Assembly: GCF_026683955.1 (NCBI RefSeq)
Contig: NZ_CP113343.1
Coordinates: forward strand, 2,232,001-2,296,000
Direction of reading: 5' to 3'
DNA from: Arthrobacter sp. MMS18-M83
GTDB taxonomy: Bacteria > Actinomycetota > Actinomycetes > Actinomycetales > Micrococcaceae
Length of the DNA: 64,000 bases
Part shown: in pieces, positions 1 to 7,927 of the stretch
How the letters are laid out: each line of letters starts with the position of its first letter
Numbering within the stretch: position 1 is the stretch's first letter
Notes under the pieces: generated by a model
What the model saw: the letters and a program-made list of their open reading frames with translations, nothing else
Database searches by the model: none
Told to the model about the DNA's origin: nothing
Made by a program: the position numbers and the translations under genes

Positions 1-39
1 AGTCATGCGCTCAAGCCTACGTGGTGCTAACTCGGGCAA

Positions 40-76
40 AAGGAAACCCCGGCGGCAGGTTGCCACCGGGGTTTAA
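40..76 (-). terminator. carD transcription terminator
   Basis: A 9-bp stem (AAACCCCGG at 44-52 pairing with CCGGGGTTT at 66-74) lies just past the carD stop codon. Read on the minus strand it is followed by CCTTTT. This fits an intrinsic terminator. Positions 1-39 hold nothing I can assign. Confidence 0.75.
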
Positions 77-91
77 ATCTTTGAATCTTTG

Positions 92-574
92 TTAGGAAGC
101 CAGAACTTCGTCGAGAACGCTTGCGGCCTTCTCTTCGTCGGTCTTCTCAGCCAGTGCCAGTTCTGAAATCAGAATCTGACGGGCTTTGGCCAGCATTCGC
201 TTCTCACCTGCGGAAAGGCCGCGATCGTGATCACGGCGCCAAAGATCGCGAACGACCTCTGCAACCTTGATGACGTCGCCGGAAGCAAGCTTCTCCAGGT
301 TTGCCTTGTAGCGACGGGACCAGTTGGTGGGCTCTTCAGTGAACTCGGCACGGAGAACGTCGAAAACGTGCTCCAAGCCTTCCTTGCCCACTACGTCGCG
401 AACCCCAACAAGGTCTACGTTTTCTGCTGGAACTTCAATGGTCAGATCACCCTGAGCCACCTTGAGCTTGAGATACATTTTCTCTTCGCCCTTGATAGTG
501 CGCATCTTGATTTCTTCAATTTTTGCTGCACCGTGGTGAGGGTAAACTACTGTCTCGCCGACCTCAAAAACCAT
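92..574 (-). CDS. carD: CarD family transcriptional regulator
   Basis: CarD binds the RNA polymerase beta subunit and stabilises the open promoter complex; in mycobacteria it is essential and linked to rRNA control. The 160-residue product opens with the RNAP-interaction domain, visible as [13 protein letters not shown] around residues 8-20, and ends in a helical DNA-binding domain rich in Lys/Arg. The length matches the family. The start at 574 is chosen because GGGGAAAG (580-587) sits 5 bases upstream; an in-frame codon at 610 would add 12 residues with no homologous look. The gene appears monocistronic, with a terminator right behind it. ispD, which often follows carD in actinobacteria, is not seen before the window edge. 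Confidence 0.95.
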   Translation of the reverse strand: MVFEVGETVVYPHHGAAKIEEIKMRTIKGEEKMYLKLKVAQGDLTIEVPAENVDLVGVRDVVGKEGLEHVFDVLRAEFTEEPTNWSRRYKANLEKLASGDVIKVAEVVRDLWRRDHDRGLSAGEKRMLAKARQILISELALAEKTDEEKAASVLDEVLAS

Positions 575-854
575 GTGGACTTTCCCCTTTCCCGCAGACC
601 AGTTTATCACGCTTAAGGCATACGATTGGCACGGAGAGGGGTCCTGAACCCAGTAAATACGCGGAAAATGGCCTATTCAGCCCTCCAGCACCCCCTTGAC
701 GGGAAGGCATAAAAGTGCATAGGACGCCGCGCCGCGGAACACCGTACGCCTCCGGGAGGCCCGCCACAATGGTGTCCGGAATCCTTGTTTGAGCTGGTTT
801 GCCGATAGGCTATGCCTGAAAAGTGTTCCAATGACTCTAAGAGGAGTACGTGTC

Positions 855-1415
855 GTGCGCATTACTGCGATGAACCGTGTCCAGCGCGGCAAACTGGCGA
901 TGGCGGCGGCCGCCATCGGCATCGGTCTCTTGTCCGTGACCGGCTGTGGCTACATCAACGCCCAGCAGACCAGCCACCAGTACGCAGCGTCGGACGGCGT
1001 CAAGGAAGACCTCGGTTCGCTCCAACTGCGCAACATGCTTATTGTCTCCACTGGCGCCAACAAGCCGGGACGCGTTATTGGTGCCGTCTTCAACACTTCC
1101 TCCAGCGATGCGACCTTGACCATCAACGGAGCCAGCGGCTCGCAGACCAGCATTCCGGTCAAGGCCAAGTCGCAGACCTACCTCAACGAGAGCACCGACC
1201 CCGCGATTCTGAGCACCACCGGCGGAAACCCGGGCTCCCTGGTTTCCGTGACCATCAAGACCGGCTCCGACTCCCGCACCGTGCAGTTCCCGGTCCTGGA
1301 CGGCACCTTGAAGGAATATGAGAAGTACATTCCTGCCACGGCCACGCCGAGCCCCTTAGTCAGCGGTTCAGCCACGAGCAGCGCCTCACCGAGCGCGAGC
1401 AGCACCGGCCACTAG
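855..1415 (+). CDS. Secreted lipoprotein, function unknown
   Basis: A 186-residue exported protein. The N-terminus is a typical lipoprotein signal: a positively charged start (RITAMNRVQRGK), a hydrophobic stretch and the lipobox SVTGC, so the mature protein would be lipid-anchored on the outer face of the membrane. The body is beta-rich with repeated Ser/Thr and resembles copper-chaperone-like immunoglobulin-fold lipoproteins of actinobacteria only in general composition; no metal-binding His/Met cluster is visible. The tail is low-complexity Ala/Ser/Thr/Pro. The GTG at 855 is preferred because AGAGGAG (840-846) lies 8 bases upstream; an in-frame start at 789 has no ribosome site. A strong terminator follows. 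Confidence 0.85.
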   Translation: MRITAMNRVQRGKLAMAAAAIGIGLLSVTGCGYINAQQTSHQYAASDGVKEDLGSLQLRNMLIVSTGANKPGRVIGAVFNTSSSDATLTINGASGSQTSIPVKAKSQTYLNESTDPAILSTTGGNPGSLVSVTIKTGSDSRTVQFPVLDGTLKEYEKYIPATATPSPLVSGSATSSASPSASSTGH

Positions 1416-1470
1416 GCGGCATCGGCCTGGCCCCCGGCCCGGCGGCCAGGCCCAGTTACCCCGCGAGAAC

Positions 1471-1512
1471 GCAAAGGAAGGGCTCTCACCATGGGAGCCC
1501 TTCCTTTTGCTG
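1471..1512. terminator. Bidirectional terminator between lipoprotein gene and regX3
   Basis: GCAAAGGAAGGGCTC (1471-1485) pairs with GAGCCCTTCCTTTTGC (1495-1510) across a 9-base loop. The stem has A-rich and T-rich flanks and lies between convergent genes, so it can stop transcription from both sides. Confidence 0.8.
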
Positions 1513-1563
1513 TTTGCCTTGCGCTTTTTGCCTTCGGCGGGGCCGTTCCCAGCCCTTCCGGGC

Positions 1564-2244
1564 TTACGGTTCGAACTTGTAGCCTAAGCCGCGCACCGTC
1601 ACAAGATAGCGGGGAACCGAGGGGTCGGGCTCGATCTTGCTGCGCAAGCGCTTCACGTGGACGTCCAGGGTCTTGGTGTCCCCCACGTAGTCGGAGCCCC
1701 AGACGCGGTCGATCAGCTGTCCACGGGTGAGCACACGGCCCGAATTGCGGAGGAGCATCTCAAGGAGTTCGAACTCCTTCAGCGGAAGCGACACTTGTTC
1801 GCCGTTGACGCTCACCACATGGCGCTCAATGTCCATCCTGACCGGGCCGGCCTGCACGGTGGATGTGATGAGTTCCTCGGGCTCGCCCTGCCGGCGCAGC
1901 ACGGCACGAACGCGCGCCACGAGTTCCCGGGAAGAGTACGGCTTGGTGACGTAGTCGTCCGCGCCGAGTTCCAGGCCAACCACCTTGTCGATTTCCGAGT
2001 CCTTGGCGGTCAGCATGATGACCGGGACGCTGGAACGCTGCCGCAGCTGCCTGCAAACCTCCGTGCCTGGAGTCCCCGGAAGCTGCAGGTCCAGCAGCAC
2101 CAGATCGGCCCCGTTGCGGTCGAACTCCACCAACGCGTCGCTGCCGTTGTCCACTACCTGGACATCGAAACCTTCCTTGCCCAATAGGTAGGACAGAGGG
2201 TCGCTGAAGGACTCTTCGTCCTCCACGATCAGAATCCTGCTCAA
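1564..2244 (-). CDS. regX3: Response regulator RegX3 (OmpR/PhoB family)
   Basis: Phosphate-starvation response regulator paired with SenX3. The 226-residue protein has a receiver domain (1-115) with the acidic pocket E8/D9/E10, phosphoacceptor D52 (in LVLLDLQLPG), T79 and K101, then a winged-helix DNA-binding domain ending in VTVRGLGYKFEP, the canonical OmpR-type finish. It starts within the last codons of senX3 (4-base overlap), so the two are translationally coupled in one minus-strand operon. By family knowledge it would activate pst and phosphatase genes; a PHO-box-like array lies upstream of the neighbouring phoU. Confidence 0.92.
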   Translation of the reverse strand: MSRILIVEDEESFSDPLSYLLGKEGFDVQVVDNGSDALVEFDRNGADLVLLDLQLPGTPGTEVCRQLRQRSSVPVIMLTAKDSEIDKVVGLELGADDYVTKPYSSRELVARVRAVLRRQGEPEELITSTVQAGPVRMDIERHVVSVNGEQVSLPLKEFELLEMLLRNSGRVLTRGQLIDRVWGSDYVGDTKTLDVHVKRLRSKIEPDPSVPRYLVTVRGLGYKFEP

Positions 2245-3455
2245 GCGCCAGCTCCTTGCTCTAGGGCGCGTACTGCGCCCGTCGTCTGAATAACGTTTCG
2301 GGGCTTCGCCCCGGCGTCGTCGTTCTCCTGGCCTTCCATTTCAGGAAGGCGGATGGTGAAAGTAGAACCTTGGCCGGGCTGCGACCAGACGGTAACCTCG
2401 CCGCCGTGGTTGGACACCACATGCTTGACAATACTCAGGCCCAAGCCGGTTCCCCCGGTTTGCCGCGACCTTGCGGCATCTACGCGGTAGAAACGCTCGA
2501 AGATCCGTTCCTGGTCCTCGGGGCTAAGTCCTTCGCCTTGATCCGTGACGGAAATCGCCACCACGCCCTCTTTGGCCCGGACGCCCACCCCAACACGGGT
2601 GTTTTCCGGAGAATAGCGAATGGCGTTGTCGATGAGGTTCCGCAATGCGGTCACCAACAAGTCCTGGTCACCGAAGACCATGGTTTCCGTCCGGCCGCCG
2701 ACCACGATTTTGATGTTCTTGAGTTCCGCCGGGAGTTGCGAGCGATCTACGGCTTCGGAAATCACTGTGTTGATATCCACAGCGTGTCCTTGTTGCGCCA
2801 CATTGGCGCCCTGGAGCCGGGACAGCTCAATGATGTCCTGCACCAGCGCAGCGAGTCGTGTGGATTCCTTGTGCATGCGCTTCGCAAAGCGACGGACGGC
2901 TTCTTCGTCATCCGGGCTTGCCTCAAGGGCCTCAGCCAGCAAGGAGATGGCGCCCACCGGGGTCTTGAGTTCGTGCGAGACGTTCGCGACGAAGTCGTTG
3001 CGGATCTCCTCGGTGCGGGTGATTTCGGTGCGGTCGTCGGCCAGAAGGACGATATATTCCCATCCGAGCATGGCTGCGCGAACCTGCACCACGATGGTCC
3101 CCTTGCCGAGCGGACCGCGGGGCAACTCGAAGGTCTTCTCCAGGATTACGCCGTCGCGCCGGACCTTCGCGGTCATGTCCAGCAGCTGCTTGTGCACCAC
3201 TGTGTGGCCCCTGACGAGGCCGTAGGCGTAAGCCGCGGGACTGGCCCGGACGACGCCGTCGATCGCGTCCACCACCACAAAGGCCCGCCCGACGACGGAC
3301 AGCACCTCCGCGGCGCCCTCCGGAAGCAGTGGTTCCGTGACATCCAGGTCCACTATCTTTCGCTGCCGTTCACTGAGCCTGAATGCGAGCACGCCAAAGA
3401 CGCCGCACGACAGGCCAGCAAGGCCTGCGATGACACCGATGAGCACTGGATCCAC
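2241..3455 (-). CDS. senX3: Sensor histidine kinase SenX3
   Basis: Membrane histidine kinase that phosphorylates RegX3 when phosphate is scarce. The 404 residues comprise one transmembrane helix (about 4-26), a PAS-like domain (45-140), a HisKA dimerisation helix with the phosphorylated His161 in FVANVSHELKTPVG, and an HATPase domain with N box NLIDNAIRYSP and G boxes DQGEGLS and GGTGLGLSIV. The start is GTG at 3455: a TAAGCT -10 box ends 6 bases before it, which indicates a leaderless transcript. The gene is divergent from phoU, as in other actinobacteria, where PhoU modulates this kinase. Confidence 0.92.
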   Translation of the reverse strand: MDPVLIGVIAGLAGLSCGVFGVLAFRLSERQRKIVDLDVTEPLLPEGAAEVLSVVGRAFVVVDAIDGVVRASPAAYAYGLVRGHTVVHKQLLDMTAKVRRDGVILEKTFELPRGPLGKGTIVVQVRAAMLGWEYIVLLADDRTEITRTEEIRNDFVANVSHELKTPVGAISLLAEALEASPDDEEAVRRFAKRMHKESTRLAALVQDIIELSRLQGANVAQQGHAVDINTVISEAVDRSQLPAELKNIKIVVGGRTETMVFGDQDLLVTALRNLIDNAIRYSPENTRVGVGVRAKEGVVAISVTDQGEGLSPEDQERIFERFYRVDAARSRQTGGTGLGLSIVKHVVSNHGGEVTVWSQPGQGSTFTIRLPEMEGQENDDAGAKPRNVIQTTGAVRALEQGAGA

Positions 3456-3461
3456 GGATCT

Positions 3462-3467
3462 AGCTTA
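3462..3467 (-). promoter_or_regulatory. Leaderless -10 box for senX3
   Basis: TAAGCT on the minus strand, 6 bases before the senX3 GTG. The spacing places the transcription start at or next to the start codon. Confidence 0.55.
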
Positions 3468-3525
3468 TGCGCTGGAAACACTGCAAAATATGGAACGGCC
3501 TCCAAACGGCCCCGATTCGGCTAAC

Positions 3526-3554
3526 GTTCACCTAAAGATGCGCAACCGTTCATG
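3526..3554. promoter_or_regulatory. Candidate PHO box (RegX3/PhoP-type direct repeats)
   Basis: GTTCACC at 3526 and GTTCATG at 3548 lie exactly 22 bases apart, two turns of the 11-base unit known for actinobacterial PHO boxes, with a degenerate unit (GATGCGC) between them. The array lies in the senX3-phoU intergenic region. It is an inference that RegX3 binds it. Confidence 0.5.
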
Positions 3555-3653
3555 GATCACTGCCATTCTTACTAGTTGCATCATAGTTAAGCTATGAAGA
3601 TTTTCGCGCCGTCAGAGGGGTGCGGAGGAGATTTCCAAGGAGAGGACGCCACC

Positions 3654-4307
3654 GTGCGCAAGGTTTTTCAGGAGGAGCTCATCCAGGTCGGTGAGGACCT
3701 CATCGAGATCTCAAAGCTGGTTACCGAGGCGATCCAGAACGCGACCACCGCATTCGAAGGGGCAGACGTCGATCTCGCCCAGGACGTCATCGCAGCCGAC
3801 GCCCGGATCGATTTCCTGCAAAACGGCCTTGACGAGCGCGCCATCGATATCCTGGCCCTCCAAGGCCCCGTGGCAAGCGATCTCCGGATGATCGTTGGCT
3901 CCCTGCGGATGAGTGCGTCACTGGAACGGATGGGCGACCTCGCCCGCCACGTGGCCCAACTGGCCCGCCTCCGCTACCCGGCCACGGTCATCCCCGAGCA
4001 GTTGACGGCAACGTTCAAGGACATGGCCCGCCTGGACCTTGAAATGAGCCAAAAGGTTACCCTGCTCCTGGAATCGCGTGACCTGGAAGTTGCCCGCGAC
4101 ATCCTCAAGCTCAACACCAACGTCGACGATCTGCACTTGAGCGTTTTCAGGGCGATCGCAGATCCTTCGTGGGCCGAGACTTCAGCCACCACGGTGGATG
4201 TGGCCCTCGCCAGCCGCTATTTCGAGCGGTTCGCAGACCACGGTGTCTCCGTTGCCCGCAAGGTGACCTACCTGGTCACCGGCGAATGGCAGCCAGAAGG
4301 CTTCTAA
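3654..4307 (+). CDS. phoU: Phosphate signalling protein PhoU
   Basis: PhoU links the Pst phosphate transporter to the SenX3 kinase and damps the phosphate response. The 217-residue product consists of two three-helix PhoU repeats (about 8-95 and 112-200); metal-binding signatures such as ASLERMGDLARHVAQLAR and YFERFADHGVSVARKV are visible. The GTG at 3654 is chosen over ATG 3594 because AAGGAGAGG (3637-3645) precedes it at a good distance and RKVFQEELIQ is the usual family start. It is divergent from senX3 and ends in a strong hairpin. Confidence 0.93.
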   Translation: MRKVFQEELIQVGEDLIEISKLVTEAIQNATTAFEGADVDLAQDVIAADARIDFLQNGLDERAIDILALQGPVASDLRMIVGSLRMSASLERMGDLARHVAQLARLRYPATVIPEQLTATFKDMARLDLEMSQKVTLLLESRDLEVARDILKLNTNVDDLHLSVFRAIADPSWAETSATTVDVALASRYFERFADHGVSVARKVTYLVTGEWQPEGF

Positions 4308-4324
4308 CCAGGCTTAACAAACTG

Positions 4325-4374
4325 CGACGCCGGCCGGCTCACCTCGCGGGGTGGGCCGGCCGGCGTCGTTTTCT
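4325..4374 (+). terminator. phoU terminator
   Basis: A 19-base GC-rich arm (4325-4343) pairs with 4350-4368 except for one mismatch, followed by TTTTC. It separates convergent phoU and gpmA. Confidence 0.85.
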
Positions 4375-4382
4375 CGAAGGGC

Positions 4383-5129
4383 CTATTTCTTGCCTTGGGC
4401 TGCTACAGCCTTGATGGACTCGGCCGCGGCCTCGGGATCGAGGTAGGTTCCACCGGGGTTGATCGGCTGGAAGTCATCTTCCAGATCGTAAACCAACGGG
4501 ATGCCCGTCGGGATGTTCAGACCGGTAATGTCTTCGTCGCTGATCCCGTCCAGGTGCTTGACGAGGGCGCGTAGGGAATTGCCGTGGGCTGTGACCAGGA
4601 CCGTCTTGCCAGCCTTGAGGTCTTCCTTGATGTCTGACTCCCAGTACGGCAGGAGACGGACCAGTACGTCCTTGAGGCATTCGGTGCGCGGCAGGGCGTC
4701 GCCGAGGCCTGCGTAGCGCACGTCGTTCACCTGGGAGAACTCGCTGTCATCGGAGAGGGCGGGCGGCGGGGTGTCGTAGCTGCGGCGCCATTCCATGAAC
4801 TGCTCTTCACCGAATTCGGCGAGGGTCTGGGCCTTGTCCTTGCCCTGGAGTGCGCCGTAGTGGCGCTCGTTGAGGCGCCAGTCACGCTTGACCGGGATCC
4901 AGCCGCGATCGGCTTTGTCCAAGGAGATGTTCGCGGTGTTGATGGCCCGCTTCAGCAAGGACGTGTAGAGGATGTCGGGGAGAACGTTGTGTTCGACCAG
5001 GAGCTCTCCGCCGCGGGCTGCTTCCTCGCGGCCTTGGTCGTTCAGGTCGACGTCCACCCAGCCGGTGAACAGGTTCTTGGCGTTCCAGTCGCTGTGGCCG
5101 TGGCGCAGCAGAATCAGCTTGTAAGTCAT
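4383..5129 (-). CDS. gpmA: 2,3-bisphosphoglycerate-dependent phosphoglycerate mutase
   Basis: Glycolytic enzyme interconverting 3- and 2-phosphoglycerate. The 248-residue product has the phosphohistidine motif [12 protein letters not shown] (His10), the substrate-binding [11 protein letters not shown], and the second catalytic His in [11 protein letters not shown]. Length and motifs fit the dPGM family. The start at 5129 (MTYKLI) is chosen over 5138 because a TAGGAT -10 box ends 7 bases before it, indicating a leaderless message. The gene is convergent with phoU. Confidence 0.95.
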   Translation of the reverse strand: MTYKLILLRHGHSDWNAKNLFTGWVDVDLNDQGREEAARGGELLVEHNVLPDILYTSLLKRAINTANISLDKADRGWIPVKRDWRLNERHYGALQGKDKAQTLAEFGEEQFMEWRRSYDTPPPALSDDSEFSQVNDVRYAGLGDALPRTECLKDVLVRLLPYWESDIKEDLKAGKTVLVTAHGNSLRALVKHLDGISDEDITGLNIPTGIPLVYDLEDDFQPINPGGTYLDPEAAAESIKAVAAQGKK

Positions 5130-5136
5130 GCTTTTC

Positions 5137-5142
5137 ATCCTA
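5137..5142 (-). promoter_or_regulatory. Leaderless -10 box for gpmA
   Basis: TAGGAT on the minus strand, 7 bases before the gpmA ATG. Confidence 0.5.
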
Positions 5143-5193
5143 AGCGATCAGGCCCTGCCGTTACCGGGCGTTACGCCGCCACCCGTTCATCAC

Positions 5194-5254
5194 AACGCGG
5201 GGTCACTTAGCGCCGGTGTTTTTGGATCGGATGGGCCGTAAGTGACCCCGCGTT
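5194..5254. repeat. 16-bp perfect inverted repeat, intergenic element
   Basis: AACGCGGGGTCACTTA (5194-5209) is repeated in perfect inversion at 5239-5254, separated by 29 bases, in the divergent gpmA/methyltransferase promoter region. The right arm ends 6 bases before the methyltransferase -10 box. It could be an operator or a dispersed intergenic repeat; the long perfect arms and the loop favour a repeat element. Confidence 0.7.
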
Positions 5255-5260
5255 GGAGGA

Positions 5261-5266
5261 TAAAGT
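5261..5266 (+). promoter_or_regulatory. Leaderless -10 box for methyltransferase gene
   Basis: TAAAGT ends 6 bases before the GTG start at 5273. Confidence 0.5.
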
Positions 5267-5272
5267 GGGACG

Positions 5273-6085
5273 GTGGTGCAGAAAGCAGAGCGGGTGCAAG
5301 GCAGGCGCGGCAAACCGGTCGGCAACATCACAAGAGGCACCACCAATCCCAACCGGATGCGCCGGCTGGACCGCTGGCTGGCAGGCCCGCAGGCATGGCG
5401 GCTGCGCTCCGCCGTCGACCCCTTGGTAGTGGACCTGGGCTATGGCGCTTCCCCGGCCACCGCCGTCGAGCTCTTCGAAAGGCTGCGGGCTGTCCGCCCC
5501 GACGTTCGAGTGTGCGGGATCGAGATCGAACCAGAGCGAGTCCGGATCGCCAAGCTCTTGGAACGGCCCGGGCTCAGCTTCCATGTGGGCGGTTTCGAGG
5601 TTCCCGTTCCGGGCACTCCCGTGCTGGTCCGTGCCTTCAACGTGTTGCGGCAATACGAGGAATCGGACGTGGCGGGAATCTGGGGCTTGGTGCAGTCACG
5701 CTTGGCACCGCAGGGATTGTTCATCGACGGAACGTGCGATGAAATCGGCCGCCGTGTGACGTGGGTTGCCCTGGATCCGAACGGGCCATTGAGCTTGAGC
5801 CTGTCCATGCGCTTCGGCGGTTTCGAGCTGCCCTCCGACGTCGCCGAACGCCTGCCGAAAGCGCTGATCCACCGCAACATTCCGGGCGAGCGGATTCACG
5901 CTTTCCTGGGCGCTCTGGACCAGGCGTGGTTGGAGGCGGCACCGCTTGCGTCGTTCGGCAACAGGCAGCGGTGGACGGCCATGTGCCAATCAATGCGCGA
6001 CGCCGGCTGGCCCCTTCAGGACGGAACGTCGCGTTGGCGCTTGGGCGAACTCACCGTCGACTGGTCAGCGGTGGCCCCGGCGTAG
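5273..6085 (+). CDS. SAM-dependent methyltransferase-like protein
   Basis: A 270-residue cytoplasmic protein with a class I methyltransferase fold: the glycine-rich SAM loop VVDLGYGASPATAVELF at about residues 46-62 and the acidic residue closing strand 2 in VCGIEIEPERV. The substrate is unknown. Downstream sequence (VTWVALDPNGPLSLSLS onward) is less typical and may form the substrate lid. It starts at a GTG behind a leaderless-type promoter. It is divergent from gpmA and followed by a 52-bp tandem duplication. Annotations of related proteins are usually class I SAM-dependent methyltransferase. Confidence 0.8.
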   Translation: MVQKAERVQGRRGKPVGNITRGTTNPNRMRRLDRWLAGPQAWRLRSAVDPLVVDLGYGASPATAVELFERLRAVRPDVRVCGIEIEPERVRIAKLLERPGLSFHVGGFEVPVPGTPVLVRAFNVLRQYEESDVAGIWGLVQSRLAPQGLFIDGTCDEIGRRVTWVALDPNGPLSLSLSMRFGGFELPSDVAERLPKALIHRNIPGERIHAFLGALDQAWLEAAPLASFGNRQRWTAMCQSMRDAGWPLQDGTSRWRLGELTVDWSAVAPA

Positions 6086-6092
6086 CCCTGGG

Positions 6093-6196
6093 GCCGTGGG
6101 CCCACGCCGGCAGGGTTCCCTGAGCGAGCTTGCGGGCTTAGGGTGCCGTGGGCCCACGCCGGCAGGGTTCCCTGAGCGAGCTTGCGAGCTTAGGGT
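6093..6196. repeat. 52-bp tandem duplication
   Basis: Two head-to-tail copies (6093-6144 and 6145-6196) differ at one base; the first bases of a third copy follow. Each unit holds the palindrome GTGGGCCCAC and a hairpin formed by CCCTGAGC and GCTTAGGG. It lies between the convergent methyltransferase and DUF2516 genes and may act in transcription termination. Confidence 0.85.
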
Positions 6197-6207
6197 GCCG
6201 GTGGGGA

Positions 6208-6546
6208 TCACCAGGGACCGTACGGACCCTGGTTGCGGCCGCTGTTGCCGATTTCCTTGACGGCGGGACGGACATCCGCCAAGTAGACACACGCCGCAGT
6301 CACAGCAGCGATGCCAAAGATTCCGAAACCACCCCCGCCACCGAGGACGGAGAACCCGCCGATGACCGCAGCGATGCCGGTCAGGGCCAGCCAGAAGGTC
6401 TTGGTGCGCTTCGAGGCTGCCTCGAAGGACGAGGGTTTGTGGCGCAGGCAATCCACCAGCGCCCACAGCTCCAGGGCAAAGGCAACCAGTCCCAGAATGA
6501 AGTAGATCCCACTCTGGATGTATGAAATCAAAAATTTTCCGTCCAC
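6208..6546 (-). CDS. DUF2516 family membrane protein
   Basis: A 112-residue membrane protein of the actinobacterial DUF2516 family, function unknown. Two transmembrane helices are visible (about IYFILGLVAFALELWALVDC and WLALTGIAAVIGGF), then a Gly-rich loop and a third hydrophobic segment (FGIFGIAAVTAACVYLADV), closing with DVRPAVKEI, a typical family tail. The start GTG at 6546 is supported by a TAGGCT box ending 7 bases upstream, whose first bases are the stop codon of metB. Earlier in-frame codons (TTG 6567) would lie inside metB. Confidence 0.8.
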   Translation of the reverse strand: MDGKFLISYIQSGIYFILGLVAFALELWALVDCLRHKPSSFEAASKRTKTFWLALTGIAAVIGGFSVLGGGGGFGIFGIAAVTAACVYLADVRPAVKEIGNSGRNQGPYGPW

Positions 6547-6553
6547 GCCCTCC

Positions 6554-6559
6554 AGCCTA
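6554..6559 (-). promoter_or_regulatory. Leaderless -10 box embedded in the metB stop codon
   Basis: TAGGCT on the minus strand, 7 bases before GTG 6546. Its TAG is also the stop codon of metB. Confidence 0.45.
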
Positions 6560-7741
6560 GCCGTCAAGCGACTTGAGCGCTTGCTCCAAATCCACCCAAA
6601 GGTCTTCGACGTTCTCGATCCCGACGCTCATCCGGACCAGATTGTCCGGCACGCTCAGGGGCTCGGCCGTGTGGCGACGCCGTCGTTCGATGAGGGACTC
6701 GACCCCGCCCAACGATGTCGCAGGGATCCACAACTGCAACGCGCGCACCAGTCGATCTGCGGCTTCGGCACCACTGCGGGTTCCGTCTCCGGCCAATTGG
6801 ATGCACAGGATCGAGCCGAAGCCCTTCATCTGCGATTTGGCCCGCTCATGGCCGGGATCGTTTCGCAAGCCCGGGAAACGGATGGACTCGACACGCGGGT
6901 GGGTGCTCAGCCGCTCGGCCAACGTTGCGGCGGAGGCTTGGGAGCGCTCGATCCGCAGCGCCAGCGTGCGTAGGCCGCGGAGCGCGAGCCAGGCCTCGAA
7001 GGGACCGGCGATGCCGCCGTGGATAATGCGGTGGTGGAGGAGTTCCGCGCGCAGTGCCGGATTGGATGTCACCAAGGCGCCGAGTACGACGTCGGAGTGG
7101 CCGGCGAGGTATTTGGTCACGGAATGGAGCACGACGTCGGAGCCCAGGCTGAGGGGCTGCTGAACCAACGGCGTGGAGAAGGTGTTGTCCGTGACCACGA
7201 TAGCTCCGGCTTCATGGGCAGCGGTGGCCAGGGCCCGTACGTCGGCGATGCCGAGCATCGGGTTGGTGGGGCTCTCAATCCACAGCATGCTGGCGGGCTT
7301 TCCATCCGCGGGGGCGAGCTGCGCCTTGACTGCGTCGGTGTCCGCGATGTCGACGGTCCGCAACTCAAGAATTCCCTTGGCCGCGAGTTCGGCGGCCATA
7401 ACGAGGGATCCCGCGTAGCTGTGCGTCGGCATGACGAGGACTCCGCCAGCGGGCACGAGTGACAACGCGGAGCTGACCGCGGCCAGGCCCGAAGCGTAGA
7501 GCAAGCCGGGCAACCCGGCGCCTTCCAACTGCGCCAGCGCTTCCTCGAAAGGATCCCAGGTGGGGTTGGCATAGCGTCCGTATCCGCGGTCGCCGTCGCT
7601 CAGTGCCCCCGTGCCGAAATATGTGGAGGACAAGACGATGGGCGGGTTGACGGGTTGGTCATGGCTTCGTTCGGGACGGCCTGCCGCCACCACCACAGTG
7701 TCGGGGGACAGGGCTGAGGCATGTTCTCGGGAAAGACTCAT
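6557..7741 (-). CDS. metB: Cystathionine gamma-synthase / trans-sulfuration PLP enzyme
   Basis: A 394-residue PLP-dependent enzyme of the Cys/Met metabolism family. The PLP lysine lies in LHSVTKYLAGHSDV, preceded by VVTDNTFSTPLVQQPL and the phosphate-contacting YASGLAAVSSALS; the N-terminal GYGRYANPTWDPFEEALAQLEG is also canonical. The likely reaction is condensation of an activated homoserine with cysteine to cystathionine; cystathionine gamma-lyase or a homoserine sulfhydrylase activity cannot be excluded from sequence. The start ATG at 7741 has a TAGGCT box 6 bases upstream. Confidence 0.85.
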   Translation of the reverse strand: MSLSREHASALSPDTVVVAAGRPERSHDQPVNPPIVLSSTYFGTGALSDGDRGYGRYANPTWDPFEEALAQLEGAGLPGLLYASGLAAVSSALSLVPAGGVLVMPTHSYAGSLVMAAELAAKGILELRTVDIADTDAVKAQLAPADGKPASMLWIESPTNPMLGIADVRALATAAHEAGAIVVTDNTFSTPLVQQPLSLGSDVVLHSVTKYLAGHSDVVLGALVTSNPALRAELLHHRIIHGGIAGPFEAWLALRGLRTLALRIERSQASAATLAERLSTHPRVESIRFPGLRNDPGHERAKSQMKGFGSILCIQLAGDGTRSGAEAADRLVRALQLWIPATSLGGVESLIERRRRHTAEPLSVPDNLVRMSVGIENVEDLWVDLEQALKSLDG

Positions 7742-7747
7742 TGCTTC

Positions 7748-7753
7748 AGCCTA
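7748..7753 (-). promoter_or_regulatory. Leaderless -10 box for metB
   Basis: TAGGCT on the minus strand, 6 bases before ATG 7741. Confidence 0.5.
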
Positions 7754-7914
7754 CGGCCGGAGGGGACCGGGTTGGAAAGCTATTACGGCCCCGCCCGCCA
7801 GGAGCTCAGGCGAGCCGAGCGACTAAGGCGCCACCGGCAAGAGCGCGTTTGCGGCAGTGTGCGTTCCGCTGGAGTGGGCTGACGCCGTCGTCGGGTTCTG
7901 TCAGTGTTCCTCTG

Positions 7915-7920
7915 TACGCT
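7915..7920 (+). promoter_or_regulatory. Leaderless -10 box for tmk
   Basis: TACGCT ends 7 bases before the GTG at 7928, where no ribosome-binding site is present. Confidence 0.5.
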
Positions 7921-7927
7921 TAGATCC

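Noticed and set aside
2370..3524. 384-residue open frame antisense to senX3
   Set aside because: Mirror of a well-supported histidine kinase; no protein-like pattern.
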